A stretch of 64,000 nucleotides of DNA from Scolanthus callimorphus (lineage: Eukaryota > Cnidaria > Anthozoa > Actiniaria > Edwardsiidae): the NCBI GenBank assembly GCA_033964015.1, contig CM066918.1:27487387-27551386 (forward strand), in the 5' to 3' direction. The position numbers were made by a program, and so were the translations under genes. Positions within the stretch are counted from its first letter, which is position 1. Each line of letters starts with the position of its first letter. Below, piece by piece: positions 1-12,339 of this stretch. Under the pieces are notes generated by a model, which had not been told where the DNA came from, did no database searches, and saw only the letters and a list, made by a program, of their open reading frames with translations.

Positions 1-1947
1 TCACAAAGCGATCAGTATTTTTCACTCTGGATCCCTCGGTGCGGTGACAGAATAGAAATATCAGTTAGTCGCAAAATACCGCCTACTATTGATAATTCTC
101 CAAACTTCTCTTTCTGTGGCCAGGTGTGAAGTTGCGACTGCACATGTCTGTTAATTTCGAGCCCTGTATAACTGGCCAACTGAATTGATCAGTGTGGTGC
201 ATTTTTATTCTCAATTCTTGGCTCGAGGGCACTCTTCGAATTTCACAGAACAGAAGAAATGTCGGGACTTGTTGGCTCAAAAGTTTGACTAGTTTCAAAT
301 TTCTGTCAACAATGCCGTGCAAACGGACGCAATACGTTGGGCCCAATGTTGCATGTTGTCGGCCAACAACGTTGCATCCGTTGTTGCACGGGTCTTAGTG
401 AAAACGACGACAGCTTTGACTTAGCCCGGGCACATATGACGTTGGGTTTCCTTGACTTATAAGCCTGGCGCAGGTTATCTATGAAAATATATACGCATGG
501 GCTATTAGTGATGACCTTTGCTGTAAATCCAAAATACCAAGATATTACACCTGATTGGATTCCTAATTAGGTTACATGTAACACGTGCATTCTTATGAGC
601 CAGTCGACGCACTAAATGAGTTTTTATGGATTTTAGAAGAGTCTCCCTGTAATTGTACTGCGAATAACATAACAAAATTGCTAAGTAAATCTTCTCACGC
701 AAATCTGTAAATATATGAAATGAATAGATTTCTCATTTCACATTTCTCTTCTCAATTTTATTTACAAAATTGCTAAATCTTCTCACGCGAATCTGCGGAA
801 AAGCTTATCTGAAATGAGGCTATTGAAAACCTGACGCTTTGAGAATATGTTTACATAAATTCACCAAGAGCACAAACAGCTAATAGCTTACTCACTACAT
901 TTTTAGAGATCAAAAGCTTCTTATTCGTACAGAAAAGATGGATCAGATAAGCCTTTAGTAGTCCTGGAATTTTCACATTTGCTCTTCTGGTTCATGTTAT
1001 GATAGCGCTACTACGACCATGCCGTATAAACGGTTTCACGTGTTGTCGCGTTTTCTCATAAAACATCATCTGCTTTTCCTCTTTCTTTTCATAAACCGCT
1101 GCGCAAATGAATCATGTAGCGTGTATATTTTGGTGTGGCTCCGTGACGAATTATCGCCAGATGCCTACAATACTTGATTCATTCCCTAAGTACCCAAAAT
1201 GTCTGAGATCCCTTGAGAAGGATTAGCAATCCGTTGATTCCATTCGTTCTTCCTCCAAGAGGATTGCGGCCCGTAATCTTTCTTTATCCTAACCCACCGC
1301 CCCGGATTTGTATTTCTTAAATAAACCAGCCACGAGGCACCACCATAAAGGAACTGCTTCTAGAACGTTTGATCGGAGATGTTGTCAGATCTAGTGAGAC
1401 TGTAAATAGAAGCCATGCGTCTTTGAGCGGAAACGTGCTAATTGCACAGCGGGCCGCGGGCTGTGATCCAACAATAGGAGGTTATCTAGCAAAAACTCTA
1501 CAAAATTCCACAGCCAAAGGTTATCGATAATAGTTTTAACACAACCCAGTGTTCTTCTCTTACTGCTGGTTTCTTAAACCAGGAAAGGGGGCGTCGAGGC
1601 GATATTTACCGGAAATCCGACCGTCTAGACGCGCATATAATAAGCTACCTTTTCTGCGTGTTTATGTTGTGGGATTTATCGACAAAATTTTAAATGTGAA
1701 GTAAGAAGATACCCACAGCTTCCTTTCATAAGCTTGCAGTGCGATGAGGTGAAATAAAAAGCTCGCCCCTTTCTCACTGTGATATCTAGCCCAGCACCCA
1801 CTTAAAATCACGTCCTAACTCTAGGGTGTTATTTTCAAAGTCTATTTCCACCAACAGCACCATCCAGGAATCCCAAAACTCCGAGAAAAAAACTTTTCCG
1901 AATACGCCCACAGGAAACCCTGAACTGAAGGCTTTATTGGACATTAG
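1..1947. other. Presumed Dishevelled intron, no feature recognised
   Basis: No exon with recognisable similarity was found here on either strand. By position it should be part of the intron that separates the Dishevelled PDZ-side exons (outside the window) from the DEP exons that begin near 2154. I looked for the conserved end of the PDZ domain and the linker and saw neither. The short open frames show no domain. It could still contain a small linker exon that I failed to spot. Confidence 0.5.
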
Positions 1948-2095
1948 CCTGCTTGCAGGCGTTGGTTGGCTGTTTTTAGGTCGTTTTATGGCGACGCCAT
2001 CTTGGACGGGTAAAAATTCGGACCCCGTCCAAAGTGCACCCGGGTCTCTCCATAAAACGACCTACAACCTGCCTTCCAACGCCTGCTAGCAGGCC
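1948..2095. repeat. Foldback MITE next to Dishevelled exon
   Basis: The two ends are inverted copies of each other: GCCTGCTTGCAGGCGTTGG at the left and CCAACGCCTGCTAGCAGGC at the right. Inside, the motifs GGTCGTTTTATGG and CCATAAAACGACC also pair. It ends about 60 bp before the Dishevelled splice acceptor, so it lies at the 3' end of that intron. A clean target duplication was not identified, so the superfamily is open. Confidence 0.75.
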
Positions 2096-2153
2096 ATTGG
2101 TCATAGACTCGATGTTCTCCTCATGGATTACTGTAACGTGATTATTCTGTCAG

Positions 2154-4000
2154 CAGGATACACCGATATACCCGACGGCGAAGCGCTGACGCTCAACACA
2201 GACATGGTTACGGTAGTCAAGTCGATGGCAGCACCTGACTCTGGGCTGGATATCAGGGACAGGATGTGGCTCAAAATTACCATACCAAACGCATTCATCG
2301 GTGAGTGAACTATAGAATGGGTTTCAGATGAGTGTCATTTCTATCAACCAATGTTGAACTAAACGCAGCTGTGTATTTTGTAATCACGTGCTCACCACGT
2401 GATAGTGATTAAGCCAGTCACGTGTTCACCGCGTGGTAGTGGTTTCACTTGGCTTGTGATTGGCTGACGGGGAAACCATTCAACAGCAACTTGTATCTTT
2501 TTCTTGTTTATGGTTGGCTAGGTGGTTTTGCTCTTACTGCAGATAAAATATATCATTTCAAATTTGCTCTATTGGAAAGACTCCTCAAATGGGTGCCCAA
2601 AAAGGGCGCTGTTACACGCCTTGATTTTTTAATTTTATTGCTCGATGTTTATATCATCCTTCTTTGTTTCTCCGGCAGGTTCTGATGTCGTCGATTGGTT
2701 GTTTTCGCATGTTGAGGGATTCGTCGACAGAAGAGAAGCAAGAAAATACGCTTGTAACCTATTAAAGGTATTGATTATTGGAAAATAATATTAAATTTTC
2801 GAGGGTGAAATACGTGAAAGAGTAGCATGTTTGTGGGCGACAAAGAGGCGATGTCGCCCCCGCAAAATCAAAGATGCTGACCCTGCTTTTTCTCCGGGAC
2901 TTTCGCGATAAAACAGCTCTCTTCTACCTGCACGCAGGCTATTGAAGGATCAGAGGTGTCATTGCATTTTCTTTGTTATGGAAACCAAAAAAAGCCCAGT
3001 GCAATTCCACTAGTGTCGAGCTTTGTCGAAACAACAGTAACGAATATTCATTCGCATTTTGTCTTTCAGGCTGGTTATATTCGCCATACAGTCAACAAGA
3101 TCACATTTTCTGAGCAGTGTTACTATGTATTCGGAGACTTGTGCGGAAGTAAGTATAGTACCACCCTCATCTCTATTGAAGATCCCCGTTTCCTCTTCCC
3201 ACTCTGGACATTTTAGCCGTCCCTACCCACCCTAGAATTTCCGTTTATTTCTTCATTGCCACACTAGAATTCATGTTTACCCACCCTGGAATGCCGTATT
3301 TTAGCCCACCAGGTCTTAACCAGTGGAATAAGGAGTTTTTTCAACTTGTTGAAAGGCTATATCCACATCGACATAAATTTTATTGACTTTACCATGTTAT
3401 TTATTATTGGATTATTATTGAATATCATATGTAAGAAACCTGTGGCTGATTAATGAGCTAAACGTTTAAAATTAACAACTTATCTCGACTTTTCCTTTAG
3501 ACATGGCTTCGCTAACCTTACACGAGAACGAAGGCGACCAAGACACTCTCGGCCCTCTACCGCCTCATCAGACGGCAATCCCATGGATGACCGGTGGTCC
3601 CCCTGCATACGGCTACCACCAGATGCCCTCCTACCCGCCCCCTCCCATGCCGCAGCCTGGACCAGACGGAAAGACACCCGGTTATGCGCCCTCATTCTAC
3701 AGTGGTACCAGCCAGCACAGTGGGAGCCAGAGCCCGCATAGCGCTAGCGGGAGCTCTAAACGCGGTAGCGAGCGAGAACGCGGCGGCGAGGACAATAAAA
3801 GTAGCGGCGGAAGCAGTAGTGAACGAAGCGGAAGTAGCAAGGGCAAGGACGTAGGGAATCAGAGCGTGCGTAGCGAAGTGACCGCCCCATCCATTCGGCC
3901 GCGACCACTCGACCAGGTCCCGGAAAGTATAGCGTCTAGCCGGAATAGCTTCCGCATGGCCATGACGAATCCTTGTGAATATTTTGTGGATGTGATGTGA
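2154..4000 (+). CDS. DVL: Dishevelled (3' part: DEP domain and C-terminal tail)
   Basis: Dishevelled is the cytoplasmic hub that passes Wnt signals from Frizzled to the beta-catenin and planar-polarity branches. Four exons are seen: about 2154-2300, 2679-2767, 3070-3148 and 3501-4000. All have GT/AG borders and matching phases; the first acceptor could be three bases later. They encode the DEP domain ([16 protein letters not shown], then [21 protein letters not shown] and [20 protein letters not shown]), which contacts Frizzled and membrane lipid in the family. After it come the DQDTL-PLP block, a Pro-rich stretch, a Ser/Gly/Arg-rich low-complexity tail, and the invariant C-terminus FRMAMTNP...FVDVM that can bind the protein's own PDZ domain. 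The DIX and PDZ domains are absent because the 5' exons lie before the window. It is intact as far as it can be read. Confidence 0.95.
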
Positions 4001-4392
4001 TGTGGGGCTATCGCTTGTAATCAACCCTAGCGTGCCGATAATGAGTGCACGCCACGCTGCGCCAGGTCGCCGCCGCGAAACCCGGGCCCTGCCACGCCCA
4101 AGACCCGCGGCCACGTCACAAGAAACGAACGAGCTTGAGAAATCGCGACACGAAAAGGACACGAACGTGGTTGTCAGTAGAATGAATTAGCGATTCAATT
4201 CTGTTTAGAATTCTGTTGGGTTAACTTTTTAACGCCATGGAGCTTTTAGCGCGCCCTCGTGTTACCGACAAATAGAGATATATCGGTGAGGACAGAGAAA
4301 GATAAGGAGATATCTGACTCAGGTTTTGAAGCTAAGAAAGCTACCGAACGAGCATTGCATTGCGAGCATCCTCGGGGACACAGGACGTTGCA

Positions 4393-4501
4393 GGATCGTA
4401 AACGAGTTTCGCGGGATTATAAGCGAGACTCGCGGGATTGTAAACGAGACTGGCGGGATTGTAAACGAGACTCGCGGGATCGTAAACGGGATCGCGGGAT
4501 C
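4393..4501 (+). repeat. 21-bp minisatellite in Dishevelled 3' UTR
   Basis: About five copies of a 21-bp unit of the form GGATTGTAAACGAGACTCGCG stand head to tail, the last one a base short. The array lies between the Dishevelled stop codon and the poly(A) signal. One frame would read as an Arg/Lys/Asp-rich peptide, but it starts after the stop and has no homology, so I treat it as untranslated. Confidence 0.85.
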
Positions 4502-4589
4502 TTAACGCCTGGGCCCCCGAGGATGATTTGTAATTTCATTTGTTTTGCAATATTATATAAAATAGTAAATGGTTATTTGTCCCGATGAC

Positions 4590-4595
4590 AATAAA
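4590..4595 (+). other. Likely poly(A) signal of Dishevelled
   Basis: An AATAAA hexamer on the + strand 590 bp after the Dishevelled stop codon, the first good match downstream. It implies a 3' UTR of about 0.6 kb. Confidence 0.5.
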
Positions 4596-4599
4596 CCAA

Positions 4600-7440
4600 A
4601 TGCGCGAATTTTGTCAAATAGCTGCGGAGGAAGAGACGTGTAAATATGCGAAGTGTGAGAGTTGGGTTTATTTTAGTGACAGTTATTACACTGGTCGACG
4701 CAAAATTAATATGGTACTTGTAATAGAACGGAAGAAAAACTGTTGAAATAAGAATTCTTGTAGATAGAGTTTTCACTGACGCATTAAGTTAGTATATCCA
4801 GATAACATATAGAACGCTATTAAATATAACATGCTCTAGTAAATAATTTGTATGTATGAAAAGAGTGACATGTCTTGTGTGTTATGGGACGGACATATAG
4901 GTTACCAAGCTTGATACACTTTATTACGGTGAACTCTGCACCGACTAATTTAATAGCGCTGCGCACTGATTCTAAAATAAGATCACGAGACTCAGACAAA
5001 CAACCCCTCTGAAATCCCATTCAGAAGGATCGCGCTCGAAATACAAGCCAGGGTAGGAAAACATACAAGCTCTGCTATAATGAGTGGAACCTCCAGTTTA
5101 CCAAGTCATTTTGTATCGTTTCTGTGCGCAGCGCTATTGTGTTTTCAAAGCGTTCACTGAATCAAACATCTAAGTAACCTGGTAACTTTTGCAAAACCTC
5201 TGAGTGATGTTTGTGGTTGATAAGTGTTAGTTGTGCGATCGAAGGAAGCGCCTAAAATACGGTTTGACTCTTTCAGAGTTCACAGAATTACACGTGAATC
5301 AGAACTGAGGTAAATGGGGAGTGAACAGTCACAACCATGGATGAAACCCTTACACCTCAAATTTGTTCCTTTTGTTGCCGCATATCATACCGTGAAAGTC
5401 TCCCCTGAAAAAAAAAAAAACAGTAAGAAGTGTATAATATCTTGAAATATAGTGTAAAGGAGCAAGGTTTTTCAGGAAAAGGCAAGTAAAAAATAATCTA
5501 AGAAATGCATTCTTGATTTGCATGTGACGTCACAGGCGGCCAAGGAACAAAAGAAAATTCATTTGTTTCCTTTGTTGTTCTGTCCACCAATATGGCCGGA
5601 CGAGACGTCCAATGAGCCGTACATTTCTTAGAAAAATATAAAGTTGCTGCATTGGTTTCGGTTCAAATTTCAATATTTCGTAGAACTTGATGTTCTCTCT
5701 CTAACCGTTACTAGGCTCTTTGGCTGAGGACCCGAACGAGAATCTGATTGGTTCCCTTCAAAATGGTTACCCAGGGAAACAAATGTTCCAGGATTCTGGG
5801 ACCGGTTTTCCGTCTGCCGCTAGAGCCCTGCCCAAACAGAGGAGGTACTAGAAAAGAGTTATTTCCTGTCGCCCGGGAATCGTGTCCAGGCGGTATCAGT
5901 TCAGGCAATGTGTACCTTTACATAATTTCGTCGCATAAATATACTTCAACTGTTGTAACATATATGTAGAACTAACAGTATAAACACCTAAACGTTGCTG
6001 TCCGATTATTTTTTGTTAGACATAGCGAAGCTTATATGGGTGGGGCAACTGGAATAGGAGAGCGAGTTTGTGTACAGGGAGTCGCAAGGCATTGTAACTG
6101 GACAACCTTTTCAATAATAAATTAGTATGATATCTCTGATAAGAGGTGGATGTCCTTTTGACTACAATAAAACCATGTGAAAGTTAGTGTCTTTTGCAAC
6201 TAAAATCGATGCATCGCGACCCGCGTTTTCAAAAGATCGATTTTTTGGCTTCGCTGTATCGCCAGTCACCTTATGATCCAATCAGATTGTTTGCAGTCGC
6301 CTGGCTTACGTCGCGCGCGTTGATTGGTTTCGCCCAGATGGAAGCCAAGCGAGTGCACTTGGCGCAACAGGGCACGAATCGGATTGGTTTGACTGGCGGA
6401 ACAGCAGAGCCAAAAATGATGCTACGCCACGGTTATAATAATAATAGTTTATTGAACCCTTTTTAGCAGCGAAGAGCTGAATTTTTAGCTACAAATATTT
6501 TTGTCAGAGCTACAAAGTAATTGACCCAGACCAGTGTTGGTTTGGCGGACAACTCGGCTCTTGAATGAGGTTCATTGCGTGGGCTGGTTGATAGACTGCT
6601 TGCATTCCCTTTACTTGGCGAAAATATTTCGCTGCATTTTAATTCACCGCGCCGTGGCTGAGCGTGTAGAACTCGACACGCAAACACGACCGCGATTAAT
6701 AATAGCGCCCGCGGTAAATGCATTTATTACTTCTCGTGCATTTACGTACCGTTCATCCAGTATGGACTGCATGTCTAAGTGATACACCCGCTTATAAGAA
6801 CAAATGGGCTCAAATGTGTCATTTGAGATACCTGAGTTAAAAGAACCTTACAGTAAATATGTGGAAGTTCTACCTAATGGCCTTATGGTAGTGTGCGCAA
6901 TCAATAATGGATTCAGCAAGTGGGAACACGGGAATTTTTTTTATAAATGCTAGCATTTGTACACCGCAGATATCCATGATCGCCCTGAGTGCATTGGGAA
7001 ACGAAAAGGAGGGGGACATTGGGGTTGGCGGTTCCGCGGTTTTGGCAGTTTATACTTGCGTTTTTTCGGTTTTCTTAAATTTTCAATGCGGTTTCACGGT
7101 TTTAAAAAAGCCTGCGGAGCACGGTTTTGACATTTTTCAATCACGATTTTTCGGATTTTGTCACTTTTTAATGCGGTTTTAAAATTTCTACAGAGCACAT
7201 ATTTTTCTGCTATGACCGCCTTCTACTCCCGTCACTTTTTCTAAAAGAAATCTAATTTGTGAATTTCGGTTTCGGTTTTGATACGATTTTGTGTGCGGTT
7301 TTGCGATTATTTTGATGTAATGTTTGGGCGGTTTTGCTGTTTCTGTACCTCCCCAATGTCCCCCTCGAAAAGACGTGAACCAGGCGAGACGACCCACCAC
7401 GATGACCCACGTCCGAAACAGGACGCAAGCAGCTGAAAAT
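4600..7440. other. Intergenic, no gene recognised
   Basis: No exon-like similarity was seen. The segment 6240-6400 (the motif GGCTTCGCTGTATCGCCAG and a stretch around 6290-6330) resembles diverged sequence near 21130-21280 and is probably an old repeat. Sequence from 7015 to 7330 is rich in TTTTTCGGTTTT-like motifs of low complexity. The short open frames carry no domain. Confidence 0.6.
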
Positions 7441-7966
7441 CCTTGGCATTCCAAGAAGGGAATTGAACCCCGGCACAGAAGAGTTATATATTCTCACTTG
7501 GTCCCATTGTGCTCTATATAAGATATGGGGAAGGAGACCTGGCGGAGCTAAAGATGACAATCTAGCAAGAGGGAGGGAGGGAGGGTAAGGAAAGTAGCTC
7601 CACCAAGCCTCGGAATGAGCACAATGAAACCCGAAATCAAAACAATACAGAGCAAAGAGGGAGGGAGGGCGGGTAACAAGAAAAGTAGCTCCATCAGGCC
7701 TCGAAATGAGCACAATGAAACCCGCCAACACAGCGTCCTCTACTAAGGACGCCATCTTGCGCCGAGGACTAAAGGCAACTGACAATTATGCTAATGAGTT
7801 GATATCCTATATAGGCACTGTTGGTCCCAAGTGAGAATAGTTATATATTCTCACTTGGTCCCATTGTGCTCTATATAAGATATGGGGAAGGAGACCTGGC
7901 TCCGCGGCCTGTATGACGAATACTGCAGGTCCTCCACTTACTAAAATCGACTCACTCCCAAACTCC

Positions 7967-8109
7967 GGGTATACCTCCGTGTAAGAACCATTCCCAGAGA
8001 ACACCATTGCGTTCATTTACTATTTCATCATGATTCGTTCTACTAAACAAAGGAGGCTTTGTGACGCAACTCGTGAACAATACACAGATTCTTACACGGA
8101 GGCAGAGCC
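7967..8109. mobile_element. hAT-type MITE copy 1 (143 bp)
   Basis: A short inverted-repeat element with ends GGGTATACCTCCGTGTAAGAA and TTCTTACACGGAGGCAGAGCC, flanked on both sides by the exact 8-bp duplication CAAACTCC (7959-7966 and 8110-8117). Eight-bp target duplications are typical of hAT transposons. A second copy of identical length is at 46486-46628. It has no coding capacity and lies inside the larger composite repeat. Confidence 0.85.
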
Positions 8110-8418
8110 CAAACTCCGAAAGATTTTGAAGCGCCGCTTTGTCGAAACTTTATAAATAATTTACCCTGACAAAATACCATTACAACCATGGAGATGAGGA
8201 GAGAGTGGGAAGTCCAATGAAATAAACCTAATTATACCACACAAAAGGTGTACTTCTCCCAAAACTCAGAAAAGGCATGCTCGAGGGGACGAGACGCTAA
8301 GAACTCTCGCGGATTCCGCCGGACCCTCGAGTATGCAGAAAAGAGACAAAAAATTCAACAAAGGAAATTTTGAACAATAATAACAAGAACGAGAAGTACA
8401 CCAATACAGGTACATTAA

Positions 8419-9116
8419 GGTTACTGAGAACCTTCGCGCACGTTGTTCGAAAAAAAAAATCATACACGTCCTTAGTTTAATCAAAATATGCCAACCTATA
8501 TATCGTTGGAAAGCTTATAGAATTGACTAGCGGGCTATGGCAAAAAGTAATCACATATTGATACCTGTAATTTTTTTTAAAGCATTGATTAAATATTTTG
8601 GTGTGCTATTTTCACGAGCTAACGCTGTCGAACTGCTGGACTATGACTCCCAAGTAACATATTGTTTTAATCCTTAAAGGTGTTTCTCAAAAACCGTGTC
8701 TGCGATTTTTTAAATTTTGTTTACTTCAGAAGTTATGAATTTTTTAAATTTTTAGAGCGTGAAAATTCTACAAAATTTGACCTTCCAAATTTAAAAGTTC
8801 GATAACTTTTGAACAAAGCAAAATTAAAAAAAACGCAGACACGGTTTTTGAGAAACACTTTTAAGGATTAAAACAATGTGTTACTTGGGAGTCGAGGTCT
8901 AGCAGTTCGACAGCGTTAGCTCTTGAAAATCTCACACCCGAATTTTTAATAAAACCTTTAAAAAAATTCTAAGTATGAAAAAAAGATTTCTTTTTGCCAT
9001 AGTTCGCTAGTCCATTCTATAAGCTTTTCAACGATATATAGGTTGATATGTTTTGGTTAAACTAAGGACGTGTATGATTCTTTTTTCGAACACGTGCGCG
9101 AAGGTTCTCAGTAACC
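8419..9116. mobile_element. TTAA foldback element FB-A, copy 1
   Basis: A near-palindrome of about 700 bp. The left end GGTTACTGAGAACCTTCGCG and the right end CGCGAAGGTTCTCAGTAACC are perfect inverted copies, and inner blocks such as CATACACGTCCTTAGTTTAA also pair. It is flanked by TTAA on both sides (8415-8418 and 9117-9120). A second copy of almost equal length lies at 36947-37643. It is non-coding, so it is a non-autonomous DNA element of a TTAA-targeting superfamily (piggyBac or Kolobok would fit). Confidence 0.85.
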
Positions 9117-9767
9117 TTAAGGTCAGAAACGATGAAAATTGTTTTCTAATCAATAGCAGAGGATCAAGTAAGCAAAGGTAACAAGTAAACAATTTCAGAA
9201 AAGACTTGAATATACACGCGAGAAACCAAACCAGGATTTCAACAGCTAGCCGTCCGCAACCCCGGAATACCCCGTCCGAGGACAGAGCAATGAAGAGTAT
9301 TAGATAACTCCTCCGGGGAAGCCGAGGCAACCTATTGAGAAACCTGAGTCAAGCAACCTAAATAAGGTGTGGCGAAAACAAAAGAAAACTAAACAAAAAA
9401 GGTAGCCTCGGCTACCCCGGAGAGCGAGAGAATGGAACAAAACAATTCCTTGCAAAAGAGAACACCGAGCTATTAAATATCCATCTTCTGTTATATCACT
9501 ATAACGATTGAAATAGCTCATTAAAATCGTATTTAAACGCGTTGACACCCTCAAATTAAGTGATGAATAGTCAAGACAAAAATTGAGGAAGATGATAAAA
9601 TCTCTGAGCTTTTGCAAAATTGAATAAGCATGATGAGAATAAGGAACAAAAACAAAATTCGCTTGGCTGAACTCATAACACATTCACCTTTCTTTGTGTA
9701 TAATCAGAATGCAAGAATTACTTTCGGTATTGGCTAAATACTTTTATTTTGCCTTTTCCAGATAATT

Positions 9768-10025
9768 AGAGCAGAACAAATTCGCTGGTGGCTGAACTAA
9801 TTCGCCTGCCAAACTTTCATGTAAGAGAAATAATTTTAGAGCAGAACAAATTCGCTGGTGGCTGAACTAATTCGCCTGCCAAACTTTCATGTAAGAGAAA
9901 TAATTTTAGAGCAGAACAAATTCGCTGGTGGCTGAACTAATTCGCCTGCCAAACTTTCATGGAAGAGAAATAATTTTAGAGCAGAACAAATTCGCTGGTG
10001 GCTGAACTAATTCGCCTGCCAAACT
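9768..10025. repeat. Four-copy tandem repeat, 70-bp unit
   Basis: The block containing AACAAATTCGCTGGTGGCTG and AATTCGCCTGCCAAACT recurs at an exact spacing of 70 bp (anchors at 9781, 9851, 9921 and 9991). Copies are almost identical; the last is truncated. There are no unique spacers between units, so this is a minisatellite and not a CRISPR array. It lies inside the composite repeat 7455-10680. Confidence 0.9.
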
Positions 10026-10765
10026 GTAGGTATCCCAGGTCCAACGCCTATCATATACCAAACGTAGCGGCAACAATTTGCCCAGGTCTAACGCCTATGC
10101 CGAACGTATCTGGTCAACACATGACGTTAACATGCGAAACACAATCGTTAGATTCACCGCCTTCACCAAACCAGACGCAAGTAAAACACTAAATGTTCCT
10201 ACAGGGCGAGAAAACATCCGCAAGAATGAACACAGTTCAGCTTGGCCAAACTGAATAGACGACAATAATTCCAGGAGCAAAAGAACTTATGGTTCCAAAG
10301 GTTCCAAGCGGAGCTGTACACCTGTAAGAGAATACAAACCACAAATTTAGCATAACTGAACAGCGCGAAAAGAAATTCAAAGGCGATAAAAACACACAAA
10401 ATCAAACTGCTGAATAACGAAAATCTTGAACGCTGCAAAGGGGAGGAAAGCGACGAGGAGGCGACGAGAAGAATGATGTAGACTTTAATTCTTGACGGAG
10501 GAAGGAGAGTTGAGTCAGTTGAACGGCGAGGCCAGAGCAGAGGAGGTCTTCTCAGCACGAGGACTAAAGGCAACTGACAATTATGCTAATGAGTTGATAT
10601 CCTATATAGGCACTGTTGGTCCCAAGTGAGAATAGATAGGCATCTCTTCTGTGCCCGGGGTTTCATTCCCGGGGGAACAACTGATACCATTCGGTCACCT
10701 GTGCTTCTGACCAGTCGCAGCTAGTGATTCTGTGCCGAAAACTACACCTCGACACCTCCCCACAA

Positions 10766-11537
10766 TAGTCCGGTCAATTTAGCCTTTAACCGGGAAAACT
10801 TGCAACATGGGGTTTTTATACAGCAAATTCTCAGGAACATATACGAGAACTACGTGTCCAAATTTTGTGAAAATCCGTTCGGGGGAAGTTCGTTAAATTT
10901 GGGTTTTCCGTCTGCACGGACGAAAACATGTTGTTTTCGGTGGCACTTTGACAATGAAAGCGAACAATTCGAAAGGAGGGCTATAGACTGTATCGCCGTA
11001 ACTCGGTGTGATAATGAATGCGATATCGAGCAATTTCTCTCTACTGCATAATGCGATTGCATAGATGTGGATTTTGTGTTTGGTTTATAACCAGTTCTGC
11101 AAAATAATGACTAAATAATCTTGAGTTTCGACGACTTCCCATACGATCCTTGTATTTCCCGCGTAGGTGATACACTAAAGTTCGAATATTATACGCTAAA
11201 AGAAATAAATGAAATAAACTGTTCATAGACGTAACGCATCTCTCAGAAATTATTTGTTTCAACCGAAAAACCTTACTAAAACTTCCCCGATTTTATCTGT
11301 ACAGTCTATAAACATTCTCCCTGTTTCTGTGTTTTCATTGTCTAAGTGCCGCCGAAACAAAAGGCGCCCTTGACGTCGCCAGTAAAACCAAAAATTTAAC
11401 TAACTTCCCCCGGTCGGATTTCTACGAAATTTGGATGTGTTATTCCTACATATGTTTTTAACAATTAGTACCAAAAATTTCCCATGTTGCAATTTTTTCC
11501 AGGTTCGGGCTTTTTTCGGGCTAATTTGACCGGACTA
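10766..11537. mobile_element. Foldback element with TAGTCCGGTCAA ends
   Basis: The left end TAGTCCGGTCAATTTAGCC pairs with the right end GGCTAATTTGACCGGACTA. Internal blocks also pair across about 770 bp, for example GGCTATAGACTGT near 10980 with ACAGTCTATAAAC near 11301. CAA stands at both outer borders and could be a short target duplication. The open frames on both strands across the arms are mirror images of each other and carry no domain. Confidence 0.7.
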
Positions 11538-11728
11538 CAATGTTGGTATTACACAAGGTGCCCATTGTGTTTGGAACAGTAATCCATTTTTAACATAGGG
11601 TGCCCATAACAGAAAATGGGCGTGGAGCTTAGATGTGTTTCAGGTTAATCTCGTCCCCAGATCTCTTAGGGGGAGGGGTCGGTAGACGACAAGCAGGAAA
11701 GTAGGTATGACGACTAGAACTAAAGTGT

Positions 11729-11734
11729 TTTATT
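11729..11734 (-). other. Candidate poly(A) signal of NEURL4
   Basis: An AATAAA hexamer on the - strand (TTTATT on the + strand), the first I found downstream of the NEURL4 stop at 13921. If used, the 3' UTR would be about 2.2 kb and would include the whole terminal-exon tandem array. This is inferred from position alone. Confidence 0.35.
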
Positions 11735-12339
11735 TCAACTCAGTTCAGTTATTTGTACAAAACTATTTACCTACAGTGTAAGATAAAGCTTATTTGCAAT
11801 AGCCATGTATTTTTTATATCTAAACCTTCTTCAATACATTTTCATTGGAATAAATTATTCGGCATCATAATTATTGCGTGTCAACCCTGCGGAAACTATT
11901 TGGAAAAAGCACTATACTTCTATCTTTGTAGTGTTATTTGGATGTGCTTGGAAAAACTTTAGCACATTAAATTATTTTCTTAACTAAAGCTTTCGTAAAG
12001 CAGTCCATTTTATATCCGCAGTATGACGAAGTTTCGGACAGTAATCCAGCGCAGTAACCCTTCTGTGTCCCGCCAAAGTTTGTCCACTTTGTTTAACCTG
12101 CAGTATCTAACACCTACAAAGAAATAACATCATGCCACGCATAGTATTTGCACTGAAAATTGTGGCTATCTTAGGCTGGGAAAACTCCTCAACCTGTCGC
12201 TCAGCATTTCTGGCTTTGCAAGGTTTTGTCCGATGTTTGGCGTTTTTCACCCCGAACCCCAAACGTTTCGCGCCAATAAAAAGTTTTGTTGCAAGTTGAG
12301 CGAGCTTTGAGTTGAGCACTTGCACCGTGGATGTCCTGC

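Larger units (their letters stand above)
7455..10680. repeat. Composite of TIR elements with ATTCTCACTTGG ends
   Basis: Left-type ends (TATTCTCACTTGGTCCCA, followed by TGTGCTCTATATAAG) occur near 7490 and again near 7848. Right-type ends (TTGGTCCCAAGTGAGAATAG, preceded by CTATATAGGCACTG) occur near 7848 and 10634. Left and right are inverted copies, so a short element of about 355 bp seems to abut a longer one of about 2.8 kb. A further outer inverted match pairs GAACCCCGGCACAGAAGAG near 7465 with CTCTTCTGTGCCCGGGGTT near 10645-10665. No transposase frame was recognised inside, so these are probably non-autonomous. Confidence 0.55.

Noticed and set aside
3692..4162. 156-codon frame on the - strand
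   Set aside because: Antisense of the GC-rich Dishevelled terminal exon, with no homology.
4259..4588. 109-codon frame with Ser-Arg-Asp-Lys repeats after the Dishevelled stop
   Set aside because: It comes from the 21-bp minisatellite in the 3' UTR; no splice or homology support.
7252..7785. 177-codon frame on the - strand
   Set aside because: Crosses low-complexity and repeat ends with no domain or exon signals.
9768..10025. Regularly spaced repeats that might suggest a CRISPR array
   Set aside because: The 70-bp units are contiguous with no unique spacers, and the genome is eukaryotic.
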